Of a stretch of DNA of 64,000 bases, positions 16,853 through 25,408 are shown in pieces. The stretch spans positions 1 through 64,000 of the forward strand of contig VWVY01000008.1 in the NCBI GenBank assembly GCA_009846685.1, written 5' to 3'. The stretch is from Rhizobiales bacterium SYSU XM002. Its GTDB lineage: Bacteria; Pseudomonadota; Alphaproteobacteria; Rhizobiales; Beijerinckiaceae. A program made the translations under genes and the position numbers. Below the pieces are notes generated by a model. It was given only the letters and a program-made list of their open reading frames with translations. It was not told the origin of the DNA and did no database searches. Each line of letters begins with the position of its first letter. Within the stretch, counting starts at the first letter, position 1.

Positions 16853-17295
16853 GTGACGCTCCGGGTCCGTTGCAGGCGGTTCTGTTCGTCTGTTCGATGA
16901 ATGCTGTCCGTTCGCCGATCGCGGAAGGTCTTGCGCGGCTGCGCTATGGCAAGCGGCTCTATGTCGATTCGGCGGGCCTTGTGAAAACGGAACGCGATGG
17001 TTTCGCCCTCGCGGTCCTGCGCGAGGCGGGGATCGACCTCCATGATGACGAGCCGAACGCTTTCGAGGATATCGAGTGCGAGTCCTTCGATCTCGTCGTG
17101 GCCCTCTCGCACGAAGCTTATCGGCGTGCCGAGGAATTGCTGCGCATGAGTTCGGTCGAGATCAGGTACTGGCCGATCGAGGATGCAACACAGGTCGGGG
17201 GCTCTCGCGAGCAGCGGCTTGAAGCCTTCCGCCGCGTCCGCGACACGATCGACCGTCACTTGCGCGAGGAAATCGGGCCGCGCGTCAAGGTTTGA
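16849..17295 (+). CDS. Low-molecular-weight protein tyrosine phosphatase family protein
   Basis: The 148-residue protein starts with the phosphatase P-loop CSMNAVRS (C15 nucleophile, R21, CX5R). It ends with a WPIEDAT segment that supplies the general-acid Asp. It would remove phosphate from phosphotyrosine proteins, although arsenate reductases share this fold. The start codon is TTG overlapping the UPF0262 stop; no Shine-Dalgarno of its own is needed if translation is coupled. Its 3' end overlaps the anmK 3' end by 11 bases on the other strand. Confidence 0.85.
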   Translation: MSDAPGPLQAVLFVCSMNAVRSPIAEGLARLRYGKRLYVDSAGLVKTERDGFALAVLREAGIDLHDDEPNAFEDIECESFDLVVALSHEAYRRAEELLRMSSVEIRYWPIEDATQVGGSREQRLEAFRRVRDTIDRHLREEIGPRVKV

Positions 17296-18397
17296 GTTGA
17301 GGCGAGCAAAATTCGCCGCCCGGCATCGGCGTCGGCACGCCCGTTGTCGTCGGCAGGCTGAGCGGCAACCCGCGTCGGGAACGCGCCGCGAGGTAGGCGA
17401 AACACTCCGCTTCCAGCAGATCGCCGTTCCAGCCGACGGTTTCGACCGGCTCCACAGGCACGCCGAGTGCCTCGGTGAAGCCGCGCATCATCGCCTGATT
17501 GTGCCGTCCGCCGCCTGTGACCAGCCAGCGGAGCGGCTTCCTCGGCACGTGATCGAGCGCCTGCGCCGTGGCTGCGACGGTGAAGGCCGTCAGCGTTGCG
17601 ATCTGGTCTTCGGGCGGCAACGTTGTAATGATTCCGGCCCGTGCGTGAAAGTCGTTCCGATCAAGTGATTTCGGTGGCTTTGCCGCGAAGAACGGGTTGT
17701 CGAGGAGCGCCGCAAGGACGCTCGCGTTTACTTTGCCTCGCGCGGCGATTTCACCGCCCGCATCGTAATCGCGGTTGAAATAGCGCTGCATTGCATCGTC
17801 GATAAGCGCGGAGGCTGGCCCGGTATCGCAGGCAATGATGATCTCGCCGTCGAGATAGCTCACGTTCGCGACGCCCCCGAGGTTGAGGACCATGAGCGGC
17901 TGCGGAAGCTCGGCGGCGAGCGCGGCGTGATAGAGCGGCACCAGCGGCGCGCCCTGTCCGCCCGCCGCGACATCCGCGTGCCTGAACCGGTAGACCACAG
18001 GTATTTCGAGCGCGCTGGCAAGGGCGGGTCCGTCACCGAGTTGACGCGTCAACCGGCGCTCCGGGCGGTGGAAGATCGTCTGCCCGTGAAAGCCGACAAG
18101 ATCGATGCTGGCGGGATCGGTGCCGGTATCGACGAGGCATTGCCGGATCGCTGCGGCGAAGGCTGCCGTCACCCCGGCCTCGAGATCATCGAGCGGATCG
18201 TGTTCCGCGCGCACCGAATCGGCGATCACCGCGCGCAGCGACTGGCGGAGTGTCTCCGGATAGGGATAAGCGCCGCCAGCGAGTGGGTGCACATGGCGCA
18301 CGCCATCGGTTTCGACAAGCGCGACGTCGATCGCATCCATCGAGGTGCCGCTGATGGTGCCGATGGCCCGGAACAGGGGTTTTTCTTCGGAATGCAT
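17285..18397 (-). CDS. anmK: Anhydro-N-acetylmuramic acid kinase
   Basis: AnmK phosphorylates and hydrolyses 1,6-anhydro-MurNAc to MurNAc-6-phosphate, recycling cell-wall sugar in the cytoplasm. The 370 residues match the family. Motifs are the phosphate loop GTISGTSMDAIDVALV, GFHGQTIFHRP, LNLGGVANVSYL, and DTGPASALIDD. The usual alphaproteobacterial partner tyrS is not adjacent. The ATG at 18397 is upstream of the first motif by 12 residues, as expected. It is divergent from the TVP38 fusion gene across a region holding a 9-bp inverted repeat. Confidence 0.95.
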   Translation of the reverse strand: MHSEEKPLFRAIGTISGTSMDAIDVALVETDGVRHVHPLAGGAYPYPETLRQSLRAVIADSVRAEHDPLDDLEAGVTAAFAAAIRQCLVDTGTDPASIDLVGFHGQTIFHRPERRLTRQLGDGPALASALEIPVVYRFRHADVAAGGQGAPLVPLYHAALAAELPQPLMVLNLGGVANVSYLDGEIIIACDTGPASALIDDAMQRYFNRDYDAGGEIAARGKVNASVLAALLDNPFFAAKPPKSLDRNDFHARAGIITTLPPEDQIATLTAFTVAATAQALDHVPRKPLRWLVTGGGRHNQAMMRGFTEALGVPVEPVETVGWNGDLLEAECFAYLAARSRRGLPLSLPTTTGVPTPMPGGEFCSPQLKP

Positions 18398-18415
18398 CGC
18401 CTAGTGTCTGCTTGT

Positions 18416-18451
18416 TCGAATCGCGTTGCCCGCTGCCATCATGCGATTCGA
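18416..18451. repeat. 9-bp inverted repeat with two GANTC sites, anmK divergent promoter
   Basis: TCGAATCGC (18416-18424) and GCGATTCGA (18443-18451) are perfect inverted copies separated by 18 bases. Each arm contains a GANTC site, the target of the cell-cycle methylase CcrM in alphaproteobacteria. The repeat starts 19 bases upstream of the anmK ATG, so it may act in the anmK leader or promoter. Confidence 0.45.
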
Positions 18452-18535
18452 GTGAAATGTCGCAAGCCGCTGGATGTCGTAATTGTGACCGGGCTTGAAT
18501 TGGCCGTATGCCGCGTTTCGCGGTAGAAGTATTTT

Positions 18536-20674
18536 TTGGTCCACGGGGGCGTTTCTGGCGTGTCATCGCGCGGCGGCAAGCTGCTGATCGGTTTTTTCCT
18601 GGCGGCGGCGATTGTCGCGCTGGCGGTTGCGCTGCGCGGACAGGACGCGGCGATGCTGATGGCCTATCGCGACCGCTGGATGGATTGGGCCGCAGCGCGC
18701 CCCTTCCTCTCTTCGCTCATCTATCTGACCGTCTATATCGCGATGACAGCCCTTTCGTTACCCGGCGCGCTGGTGCTGACCCTGATCGGCGGGAGCCTGT
18801 TCGGGCTCTGGTGGGGCACGCTCCTGACCTCCTTCGCCTCGACTATCGGCGCAACATTGGCGATGCTGTCCTCGCGCTATCTCTTCCGCGACTTCGTCGA
18901 GGCGCGTTTTGCTGCCATCATCCGCCGGATCGACGAAGGCCTTGACCGTGACGGCTCGCGCTATCTCTTCACGCTCCGCCTGATCCCTGTATTTCCCTTC
19001 TTCCTTGTCAATCTCGTGATGGGCGTGACGCGGATGAAGGTCTGGACCTTTTTCTGGGTCAGCCAGCTCGCGATGTTGCCGGCAACGCTGCTCTACACCA
19101 ACGCCGGCGTGGAATTGATGGGGATAGATGCCGCGCGCGACCTTCTTTCGCCCGGCGTGATCTTCGCCTTTGCAGCGCTGGCTCTCCTGCCGTTCGCGTC
19201 CAAGACACTTGTACACCGGTGGAACGATCGGCGCCTGTTGGCGAAATGGCGTCGCCCCGCACGCTTCGACTACAATCTGGTGATCCTCGGCGGCGGGGCG
19301 GCGGGACTTGTCGCGTCCTATGTCGCGACGGCGGCGCAAGCCAAGGTCGTGCTGATCGAGAAGGGAAGCCTCGGGGGCGATTGCCTGAATTCGGGCTGTG
19401 TGCCCTCAAAGGCGTTGATCCGCTCCGCCAGGCTCGCGCACGAGGCGCGGAGGGCCGAGGATTTCGGGCTCGCCGGTTTTCTCTCGCCCGATTTTTCGCA
19501 GGTGATGGCGCGCATCCGCCGTGTCATTGCCCGTGTCGAGCCGCATGATTCCGAGGAGCGATACAGCAGCCTCGGTGTCGAGATAATCCGGGGCGAAGGC
19601 CGTATTCTTGATCCGTGGCGCATTCAAGTTGGCGGGAAGGTGCTTGCCGCCCGGAACATCATCGTCGCAACCGGAGCGTCGCCGGTGCTGCCGCCGATTC
19701 CCGGCCTCGCGGACTGCGGCGCACTGACCTCGGAAACGCTCTGGTCGCTCGAAAAACTGCCGGCGAGCCTGCTCGTGCTCGGTGGCGGCCCAATCGGCTG
19801 CGAACTGGCACAGGCTTTCGCGCGTCTCGGCAGCCGGGTCACACTGGTTGAAGCTGCGGAACGGCTGCTCTTGCGCGAGGACGAGGATGTCGGTGCTGCG
19901 CTGGCTGATGCCTTGCGGGAGGAGGGCGTCGATCTTGTCCTCGGCGTGAAGGCGGTCGAGGTCCGGCGCCGGGTCGAAGGGCATGTGCTGGCGCTCGCCG
20001 ACGGGCGGGAACTCGCTTTCGACCGGATTCTCGTTGCCGTCGGGCGCGCGCCGCGCCTCAAGGGCTTTGGTCTTGAGGAGCTGGGGTTGATCGAGAACGG
20101 ACGGCTTGCGGTGGATGAGACCCTCCGCATGCGCATTCCGACGATCTACGCCGCCGGGGATGTCACCGGCCAGCGCCAGTTCACCCATGCTGCCGGCCAT
20201 GACGGCTGGGTCGCGGCGATGAATGCGCTCACCGGCCTGCGTCGCTGGACCAATCGCGTCGAGGCTTTCCCGGTGGTGACCTACACCGATCCTGAAATCG
20301 CGCGGGTCGGCCTCAACCGGCGCGAGGCGAGGGAACAGAATATCGCCTTCGAGGAAACCCGTTTCGATCTCGCCGAACTCGACCGCGCGATCTGCGAGAG
20401 TGCCAATCGCGGCTTCATCTCGGTGCTGACGGTGCCGGGGAGCGACCGTATTCTCGGCGCGACGGTTGTCGGCGCGCATGCCGGCGAGATTCTTGGCGAA
20501 TTCACGCTGGCGATGAGGCATGGTCTTGGCCTCGGAAAGATCCTCGCGACGATCCACCCCTATCCCGGCTGGACAGAAGCGGCGAAATCCGTTGCGGGCG
20601 AATGGCGGCGCACGCGCGTGCCGGGTTGGTCTCTCGGCCTCGCGCGCCGTTTCAACAACTGGCGGCGCGGCTGA
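18536..20674 (+). CDS. TVP38/TMEM64 membrane domain fused to FAD-dependent disulfide oxidoreductase
   Basis: This 712-residue fusion starts with a TVP38/TMEM64 (DedA-like, SNARE-associated) domain at about residues 20-230, with LPGALVLTLIGGSLFG and RLIPVFPFFLVNLVMG. A MerA/Lpd-like flavoprotein follows from about residue 245, with GGGAAG (252-257), redox pair GDCLNSGC (C283, C288), the NAD site GGGPIGCELAQ and YAAGDVTG. The usual C-terminal HPTxxE motif is HPYPGWTEA, so the base His is kept. It likely ties a cytosolic thiol or quinone reductase to the membrane. TTG at 18536 or GTG at 18560 (GGGGGC upstream) are both possible starts. It overlaps the next gene by one base. Confidence 0.88.
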   Translation: MVHGGVSGVSSRGGKLLIGFFLAAAIVALAVALRGQDAAMLMAYRDRWMDWAAARPFLSSLIYLTVYIAMTALSLPGALVLTLIGGSLFGLWWGTLLTSFASTIGATLAMLSSRYLFRDFVEARFAAIIRRIDEGLDRDGSRYLFTLRLIPVFPFFLVNLVMGVTRMKVWTFFWVSQLAMLPATLLYTNAGVELMGIDAARDLLSPGVIFAFAALALLPFASKTLVHRWNDRRLLAKWRRPARFDYNLVILGGGAAGLVASYVATAAQAKVVLIEKGSLGGDCLNSGCVPSKALIRSARLAHEARRAEDFGLAGFLSPDFSQVMARIRRVIARVEPHDSEERYSSLGVEIIRGEGRILDPWRIQVGGKVLAARNIIVATGASPVLPPIPGLADCGALTSETLWSLEKLPASLLVLGGGPIGCELAQAFARLGSRVTLVEAAERLLLREDEDVGAALADALREEGVDLVLGVKAVEVRRRVEGHVLALADGRELAFDRILVAVGRAPRLKGFGLEELGLIENGRLAVDETLRMRIPTIYAAGDVTGQRQFTHAAGHDGWVAAMNALTGLRRWTNRVEAFPVVTYTDPEIARVGLNRREAREQNIAFEETRFDLAELDRAICESANRGFISVLTVPGSDRILGATVVGAHAGEILGEFTLAMRHGLGLGKILATIHPYPGWTEAAKSVAGEWRRTRVPGWSLGLARRFNNWRRG

Positions 20675-21297
20675 TGTTCGACCGGGTGCTTCTAGTCCCG
20701 ACCCGTGCGGCGCTGGCGCCGCTGGCCCGGCTTGCGGCAAAGCGAGGGATCGGGGCCGACACATTGACTTTCGCAGGCTTCGCGATCGGCATCCTGACGG
20801 TGCCGACCATAGCGCTCGGCTGGTTCTTGGCCGGGCTCGCGCTGATCCTCGCGAACCGCCTGCTGGACGGGCTCGACGGCGCGGTAGCGCGTCTGACGCA
20901 GCCGACCGATCGCGGCGCTTTTCTCGATATCGCGCTCGATTTCTTCTTCTACGCTACGGTGCCTTTCGCCTTCGCGCTCCATGATCCCGGTGCGAATGCG
21001 CTCGCTGCGGCCTTCCTGATCCTTGCTTTCGTCGGGACGGGATCGAGCTTCCTCGCGTTTGCCGTGATCGCCGCTAAGCGTGGGCTCGCCGGCACGGATT
21101 ATCCCGGCAAGGGCATCTACTTCCTCGGTGGACTGACGGAAGGCGCCGAGACCATCGCCTTCTTCTGCCTGATTTGCCTCTGGCCGGCGGCTTTTGCGCC
21201 GCTTGCGGTTCTCTTCGGCATCGCCTGCTGTGTTACGACCGGTTTTCGTTGGTATTGGGGCTGGAAAACCTTCGCGGAACCCGCCAATCTCCCGTGA
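20674..21297 (+). CDS. CDP-alcohol phosphatidyltransferase family protein
   Basis: The 207-residue integral membrane protein has the complete catalytic motif DG-x2-AR-x8-G-x3-D-x3-D within LDGLDGAVARLTQPTDRG and the following AFLDIALDF. Such enzymes move a CDP-linked lipid or alcohol onto a hydroxyl acceptor in the membrane. The substrate cannot be read from sequence. The ATG at 20674 overlaps the fusion gene's TGA by one base; the longer frame to 20602 lies inside that gene. Coupling to a TVP38 domain protein, a family that includes lipid scramblases, fits a shared role in membrane lipids. Confidence 0.88.
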   Translation: MFDRVLLVPTRAALAPLARLAAKRGIGADTLTFAGFAIGILTVPTIALGWFLAGLALILANRLLDGLDGAVARLTQPTDRGAFLDIALDFFFYATVPFAFALHDPGANALAAAFLILAFVGTGSSFLAFAVIAAKRGLAGTDYPGKGIYFLGGLTEGAETIAFFCLICLWPAAFAPLAVLFGIACCVTTGFRWYWGWKTFAEPANLP

Positions 21298-21316
21298 CCG
21301 GAACCGCGGAGCGAAG

Positions 21317-22675
21317 ATGAAACGCCTGTTGAAGAACGCGACCCTTCTCGCGACGATGGACGATGCGCGCCGCGAACTTTCCGGTGGTTTCGTGCTGATC
21401 GACGGACCAGGGATTGTCGCTGTCGGCACCAAGAATGAACCGCTGCCAGAAGCCGATGAGGTGATCGACCTTGCCGGTCATGTCGTGCTGCCTGGGCTCG
21501 TCAATACTCATCACCACATGGTGCAATCGCTGACCCGCGCGACCCCGGCCGGGCAGGATGCGGAACTCTTCGGCTGGCTCAAGGCGCATTACCCGATCTG
21601 GGCCAATCTCACGCCGGAGATGATCCATGTCTCGGCCAAGACGGCGATGAGCGAACTTGTCCTCTCCGGCTGCACCACCTCCTCGGACCATCTCTATATC
21701 TACCCCAATGGTGCGCGGCTGGAGGAGGCAATTGAGGCCGCGCGCGAGGTCGGCATCCGCTTCCACGCCGCGCGTGGGGCGATGAGCGTCGGCGAATCCA
21801 AGGGCGGTCTGCCGCCCGATCGCGTCGTCGAGGAGGAGCCGGCCATCCTCAAGGAGATGCAGCGTCTCGTCGAGACATGGCACGATCCGAAGCGTTTCGC
21901 GATGCTCCGGATCGTCATTGCACCGTGTTCGCCCTTCACGGTGAGCGAGGATCTGATGCGCGAAAGCGCGAAACTCGCGCGGGCTTACGGCGTTTCGATG
22001 CACACGCATCTCGCCGAGAACGACAACGATATCGCCTATTCGCTGGAGATGTTCGGCAAGGAGCCGGTGGATTATGCCGAGAGCCTCGGCTGGCTCGGCC
22101 CCGATGTCTGGCATGCGCACTGCGTGAAGCTCGACAATCGGGCGATCCGCATCTTCGCCGATACCGGCACGGGCGTCGCACATTGCCCCTGCTCGAATAT
22201 GCGGCTTGCCTCCGGCATCGCGCCGGTGCGGGGGATGCGGGATGCGGGCGTGCCGGTCGGGCTGGGGGTCGACGGCTCGGCAAGCGCCGACGCCGGGCAT
22301 CTTCTGGCGGAAGCGCGGCAATGCATGCTGCTCCAGCGCGTCGGCTTCGGCCCGGCGGCGATGGGCGCGCGCGAGGCGCTGGAGATCGCCACGCGCGGCG
22401 GCGCCCGCGTGCTAGGGCGCGATGATATCGGCCAGATCGCTCCCGGCATGGCGGCCGATATCGTCGCCTTCGATATACGCGGGCTCGATTTCGCCGGAGC
22501 GCAAGCCGATCCGCTCGCTGCCCTCGTGTTCTGCACGCCGCCGAAGGTGAGCTGGAGCCTCATCAACGGTCGGGTTGTGGTGCGCGAAGGCATGCTGACG
22601 ACGCTCGATCTGCCGATGCAGGTGGAGCGTCACAACCGCCTCGCCGCGGAATTGATGACGAAGAGCCTGGGCTAG
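21317..22675 (+). CDS. 8-oxoguanine deaminase-like amidohydrolase
   Basis: The 452-residue cytosolic metal-dependent amidohydrolase is closest to 8-oxoguanine deaminases, which convert 8-oxoguanine to urate. Metal ligands are seen in NTHHHMVQ, HTHLAEN, HAHCVKLD and GVDGSAS. Family-like segments are TSSDHLYIYPNG, RGAMSVGESKGGLPPD and HCPCSNMRLASGIAPV. Other AtzB/TrzN-type deaminases are alternatives. The ATG at 21317 lies 19 bases after the previous gene, so it may be in the same operon. It converges with nnrD with overlapping stop codons. Confidence 0.8.
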   Translation: MKRLLKNATLLATMDDARRELSGGFVLIDGPGIVAVGTKNEPLPEADEVIDLAGHVVLPGLVNTHHHMVQSLTRATPAGQDAELFGWLKAHYPIWANLTPEMIHVSAKTAMSELVLSGCTTSSDHLYIYPNGARLEEAIEAAREVGIRFHAARGAMSVGESKGGLPPDRVVEEEPAILKEMQRLVETWHDPKRFAMLRIVIAPCSPFTVSEDLMRESAKLARAYGVSMHTHLAENDNDIAYSLEMFGKEPVDYAESLGWLGPDVWHAHCVKLDNRAIRIFADTGTGVAHCPCSNMRLASGIAPVRGMRDAGVPVGLGVDGSASADAGHLLAEARQCMLLQRVGFGPAAMGAREALEIATRGGARVLGRDDIGQIAPGMAADIVAFDIRGLDFAGAQADPLAALVFCTPPKVSWSLINGRVVVREGMLTTLDLPMQVERHNRLAAELMTKSLG

Positions 22676-23508
22676 AGTTCCGCGAAATCCGGCAGGTTGC
22701 GGATCGCTTCGATGAAGTCCTCGGCGATGGGGTGCGCGCCGGCCATCCGGCCGATCTCGCCATGCAGCCAGACGCCTGCCGCCGCCGCCTCGAAACCCGG
22801 CATCCCCTGTGCGACAAGCCCGCCGATCAGTCCGGCGAGCACATCGCCCGAGCCGGCTGTCGCGAGCGTCGGTGGTGCATTGCTGTTTTCAATCAGGTGT
22901 CCGTCCGGCGTCGCGATCAACGTGTGGTGGCCCTTGAGCACGATCACGGCGTCGAGAGCGGCACTCGCGGCCTTTGCCCGCTCTTCCCGGCTGCCGGTTA
23001 GGTCCGGGAGCAACCGCGCGAATTCACCCTCGTGCGGGGTGAGGATCGTCGGTGCCTCGCGCCGCCGGAGGGTCACCGCAAGCGTCTCGGCGTCTCCGGC
23101 GAAGGAGGTCAGTGCATCGGCATCGAGAACCATCCCGATCCGCGAACGCGCCGCAAGGGCAACAAGACGCCGCGTCATCTCGCCGACCCCCGCGGCGGGG
23201 CCCATGACGATGACGCGCAATCGGTCGTCGGCAACGCAATCCCGGAAATCGGCAAGCGTCTCGAACGGCCGGAGCATGATCGCGGTCACCTGAGTCGCCT
23301 GCTCGCGGAGTGCATCCGGCGCGCCGATGAGCGTTACGAGACCCGCGCCGATCTGCAAGGCGGCCCGCCCGGTCAGGCGCGAGGCGCCGGTGCGGAATTC
23401 CGGCCCGCTTAGTACCAGCGCCGCACCCCGCGCATATTTGTGGTCGGACGCGGCCCGCAGCGGCAAGGCGTGTCGCCAGAGTTCCGGCGAATTGGCGAGA
23501 GGCGACAT
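22672..23508 (-). CDS. nnrD: ADP/ATP-dependent NAD(P)H-hydrate dehydratase
   Basis: This ribokinase-like enzyme repairs hydrated NADH/NADPH. The 278 residues correspond to the YjeF C-terminal domain alone; the N-terminal epimerase domain (NnrE) common in bacterial fusions is missing. Motifs are KYARGAALVLSGP, LDADALTSF, LTPHEGEFARL and the anionic hole in ATAGSGDVLAGL. The ATG at 23508 starts close to the first conserved segment; in-frame codons upstream to 23604 are available but less likely. Its stop overlaps the stop of the convergent deaminase by three bases. Both genes remove damaged metabolites. Confidence 0.85.
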   Translation of the reverse strand: MSPLANSPELWRHALPLRAASDHKYARGAALVLSGPEFRTGASRLTGRAALQIGAGLVTLIGAPDALREQATQVTAIMLRPFETLADFRDCVADDRLRVIVMGPAAGVGEMTRRLVALAARSRIGMVLDADALTSFAGDAETLAVTLRRREAPTILTPHEGEFARLLPDLTGSREERAKAASAALDAVIVLKGHHTLIATPDGHLIENSNAPPTLATAGSGDVLAGLIGGLVAQGMPGFEAAAAGVWLHGEIGRMAGAHPIAEDFIEAIRNLPDFAEL

Positions 23509-23686
23509 GGCGTGTCCATCGGTTCTGACGAGCCCGAACGCTAACAGAGCCGCATCGCGCCCGCCAGCGTCGATGCCCATTGCCATGCGGCATGTGGTTT
23601 GCAACGCTTACCGGACGATTCCCGCCTTTCCCGACGGGCCCCCGCCGACATTCCGCCGTCGCCCCGCCGCGCCTGGACGTGTTGCC

Positions 23687-25408
23687 ATGAATGATCCCTC
23701 GCGACGGGATGTGCCGCCGCAGCCGAGTTTTGCCGAACTCTTCACGCCCAAGCTCGTCACCGTGCTGCGTGAGGGCTATTCGTTCGCGGCCTTCCGCGCC
23801 GACGCCATCGCGGGGTTGACGGTCGCAATCGTCGCGCTGCCGCTGTCGATGGCCATCGCGATCGCCTGCGGCCTCTCGCCGGACAAGGGGCTTTATACCG
23901 CGATTGTCGGAGGGTTCCTGATTTCGGCCTTTGGCGGCAGCCGCTTCCAGATCGGTGGCCCCGCAGGTGCCTTCATCGTCCTCATCGCGACCATTGTCGA
24001 GAAGCACGGCTATGACGGGCTGGTGCTGGCGACGGCGATGGCCGGAGTCGTCATGATGGCGGTAGGGTTCCTGCGGCTCGGCACCTACATCAAGTATATT
24101 CCTTTTCCGGTGACTGTCGGTTTCACGACCGGTATTGCCGTGATCATCTTCACGAGCCAGATCAAGGATCTTCTCGGGCTCGACATCGCCAAGGAACCGG
24201 CGGCATTCCTGCCCAAGCTGGCCGTGATCTGGGCCGCGTTGCCAAGTTTCAAGCCGGCGACCTTTGGCGTCGCGCTGTTCGCTATGACGATCATCCTGAC
24301 CTTGCGGAAATATCGCCCGACCTGGCCGGGGTTGCTGATTGCGGTGATCGCCAGCGCAGCTCTGGCGAAACTCGCTGCGCTGGATGTCTCGACAATCGGC
24401 ACGCGCTTCGGCGGTGTGCCGAGCAGCTTGCCGGCGCCGCATCTACCAGCTTTTTCGCTGGAGAAGATGCGGGCCGTATTGCCCGATGCACTGGCGATCG
24501 CCCTCCTTGGCGCGATCGAGTCGCTGCTCTCCGCCGTGGTCGCGGACGGCATGAGCGGGCGGCGGCATCGTTCGAATTGCGAGCTTGTCGCGCAAGGCGG
24601 CGCCAACGTCGCCTCGGTGATTTTCGGCGGTATTCCGGTCACCGGCACCATCGCCCGCACGGCAACCAACGTGCGTGCCGGCGCGCATGGCCCGGTCTCG
24701 GGTATGCTCCATGCCGCCTATTTGCTGATCTTCATGATGGTTGCCGCGCCGCTCGCCGCCTATATCCCGCTCGCTGCGCTCGGCGGCGTTCTTGCCATCG
24801 TCTCGTGGAACATGGCCGAGAAGCACGAGTTCGCGACACTTCTCCGGTCCTCGCGCGGCGATGCGGTGGTGTTGCTGTCGACCTTTCTGCTGACGGTTTT
24901 CGAGGACCTGACCCTCGCGATCGCTGTGGGCGTGACGCTCGGCGCCTTCCTGTTCCTCCATCGCATGGCGGAAGCGGTCGAGGTGGAAGGGGGCGGTGCA
25001 ATGATGACGCAGGATGTGGCCGACGGCTCGCCCCAGAGCCGCCTCGCCTATGAGGGCCAGCCCGACCGCGATGGCGAGACCGTCGTCTATCGTCTGCGCG
25101 GTGCTTTCTTTTTCGGTGCAACCTCGACCGTGATCTCGACGCTTGACCGCATGGGCCAATTGCCGCGTGTGTTCATCTTCGATTTCGCCGCCGTGCCGAT
25201 TGCTGATACGACGGCTGCGAAAAGCCTCGAAGGGTTTGCTCGCAAACTTGCGAAGAACGGCACCGCGCTGGTGATCGCTGGCGCGAATCCATCCGTCCGG
25301 CGCACCTTGCTGCAATCGGGTCTGCGTGAGCCCGAGGTGTATTACGCGACAAGCGTCGAGGATGCGCAGGCGCGGCTGAAAGCGGGCGAAGCTCTCAGCG
25401 CAGGGTGA
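23687..25408 (+). CDS. SulP family anion transporter with STAS domain
   Basis: This 573-residue inner-membrane protein has a SulP domain with about 12-14 membrane segments (ADAIAGLTVAIVALPLSMAIAIACG, GGPAGAF, LLGAIESLLSAVVADG). A cytosolic STAS domain lies around residues 450-560. SulP proteins carry sulfate, bicarbonate or dicarboxylates; the substrate is not determined. A sulfate assimilation operon lies 15 kb away but no direct link is visible. The ATG at 23687 is well placed before the conserved RADAIAGLT segment; an upstream extension is unlikely. It overlaps the convergent M20 peptidase gene by 14 bases. Confidence 0.88.
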   Translation: MNDPSRRDVPPQPSFAELFTPKLVTVLREGYSFAAFRADAIAGLTVAIVALPLSMAIAIACGLSPDKGLYTAIVGGFLISAFGGSRFQIGGPAGAFIVLIATIVEKHGYDGLVLATAMAGVVMMAVGFLRLGTYIKYIPFPVTVGFTTGIAVIIFTSQIKDLLGLDIAKEPAAFLPKLAVIWAALPSFKPATFGVALFAMTIILTLRKYRPTWPGLLIAVIASAALAKLAALDVSTIGTRFGGVPSSLPAPHLPAFSLEKMRAVLPDALAIALLGAIESLLSAVVADGMSGRRHRSNCELVAQGGANVASVIFGGIPVTGTIARTATNVRAGAHGPVSGMLHAAYLLIFMMVAAPLAAYIPLAALGGVLAIVSWNMAEKHEFATLLRSSRGDAVVLLSTFLLTVFEDLTLAIAVGVTLGAFLFLHRMAEAVEVEGGGAMMTQDVADGSPQSRLAYEGQPDRDGETVVYRLRGAFFFGATSTVISTLDRMGQLPRVFIFDFAAVPIADTTAAKSLEGFARKLAKNGTALVIAGANPSVRRTLLQSGLREPEVYYATSVEDAQARLKAGEALSAG

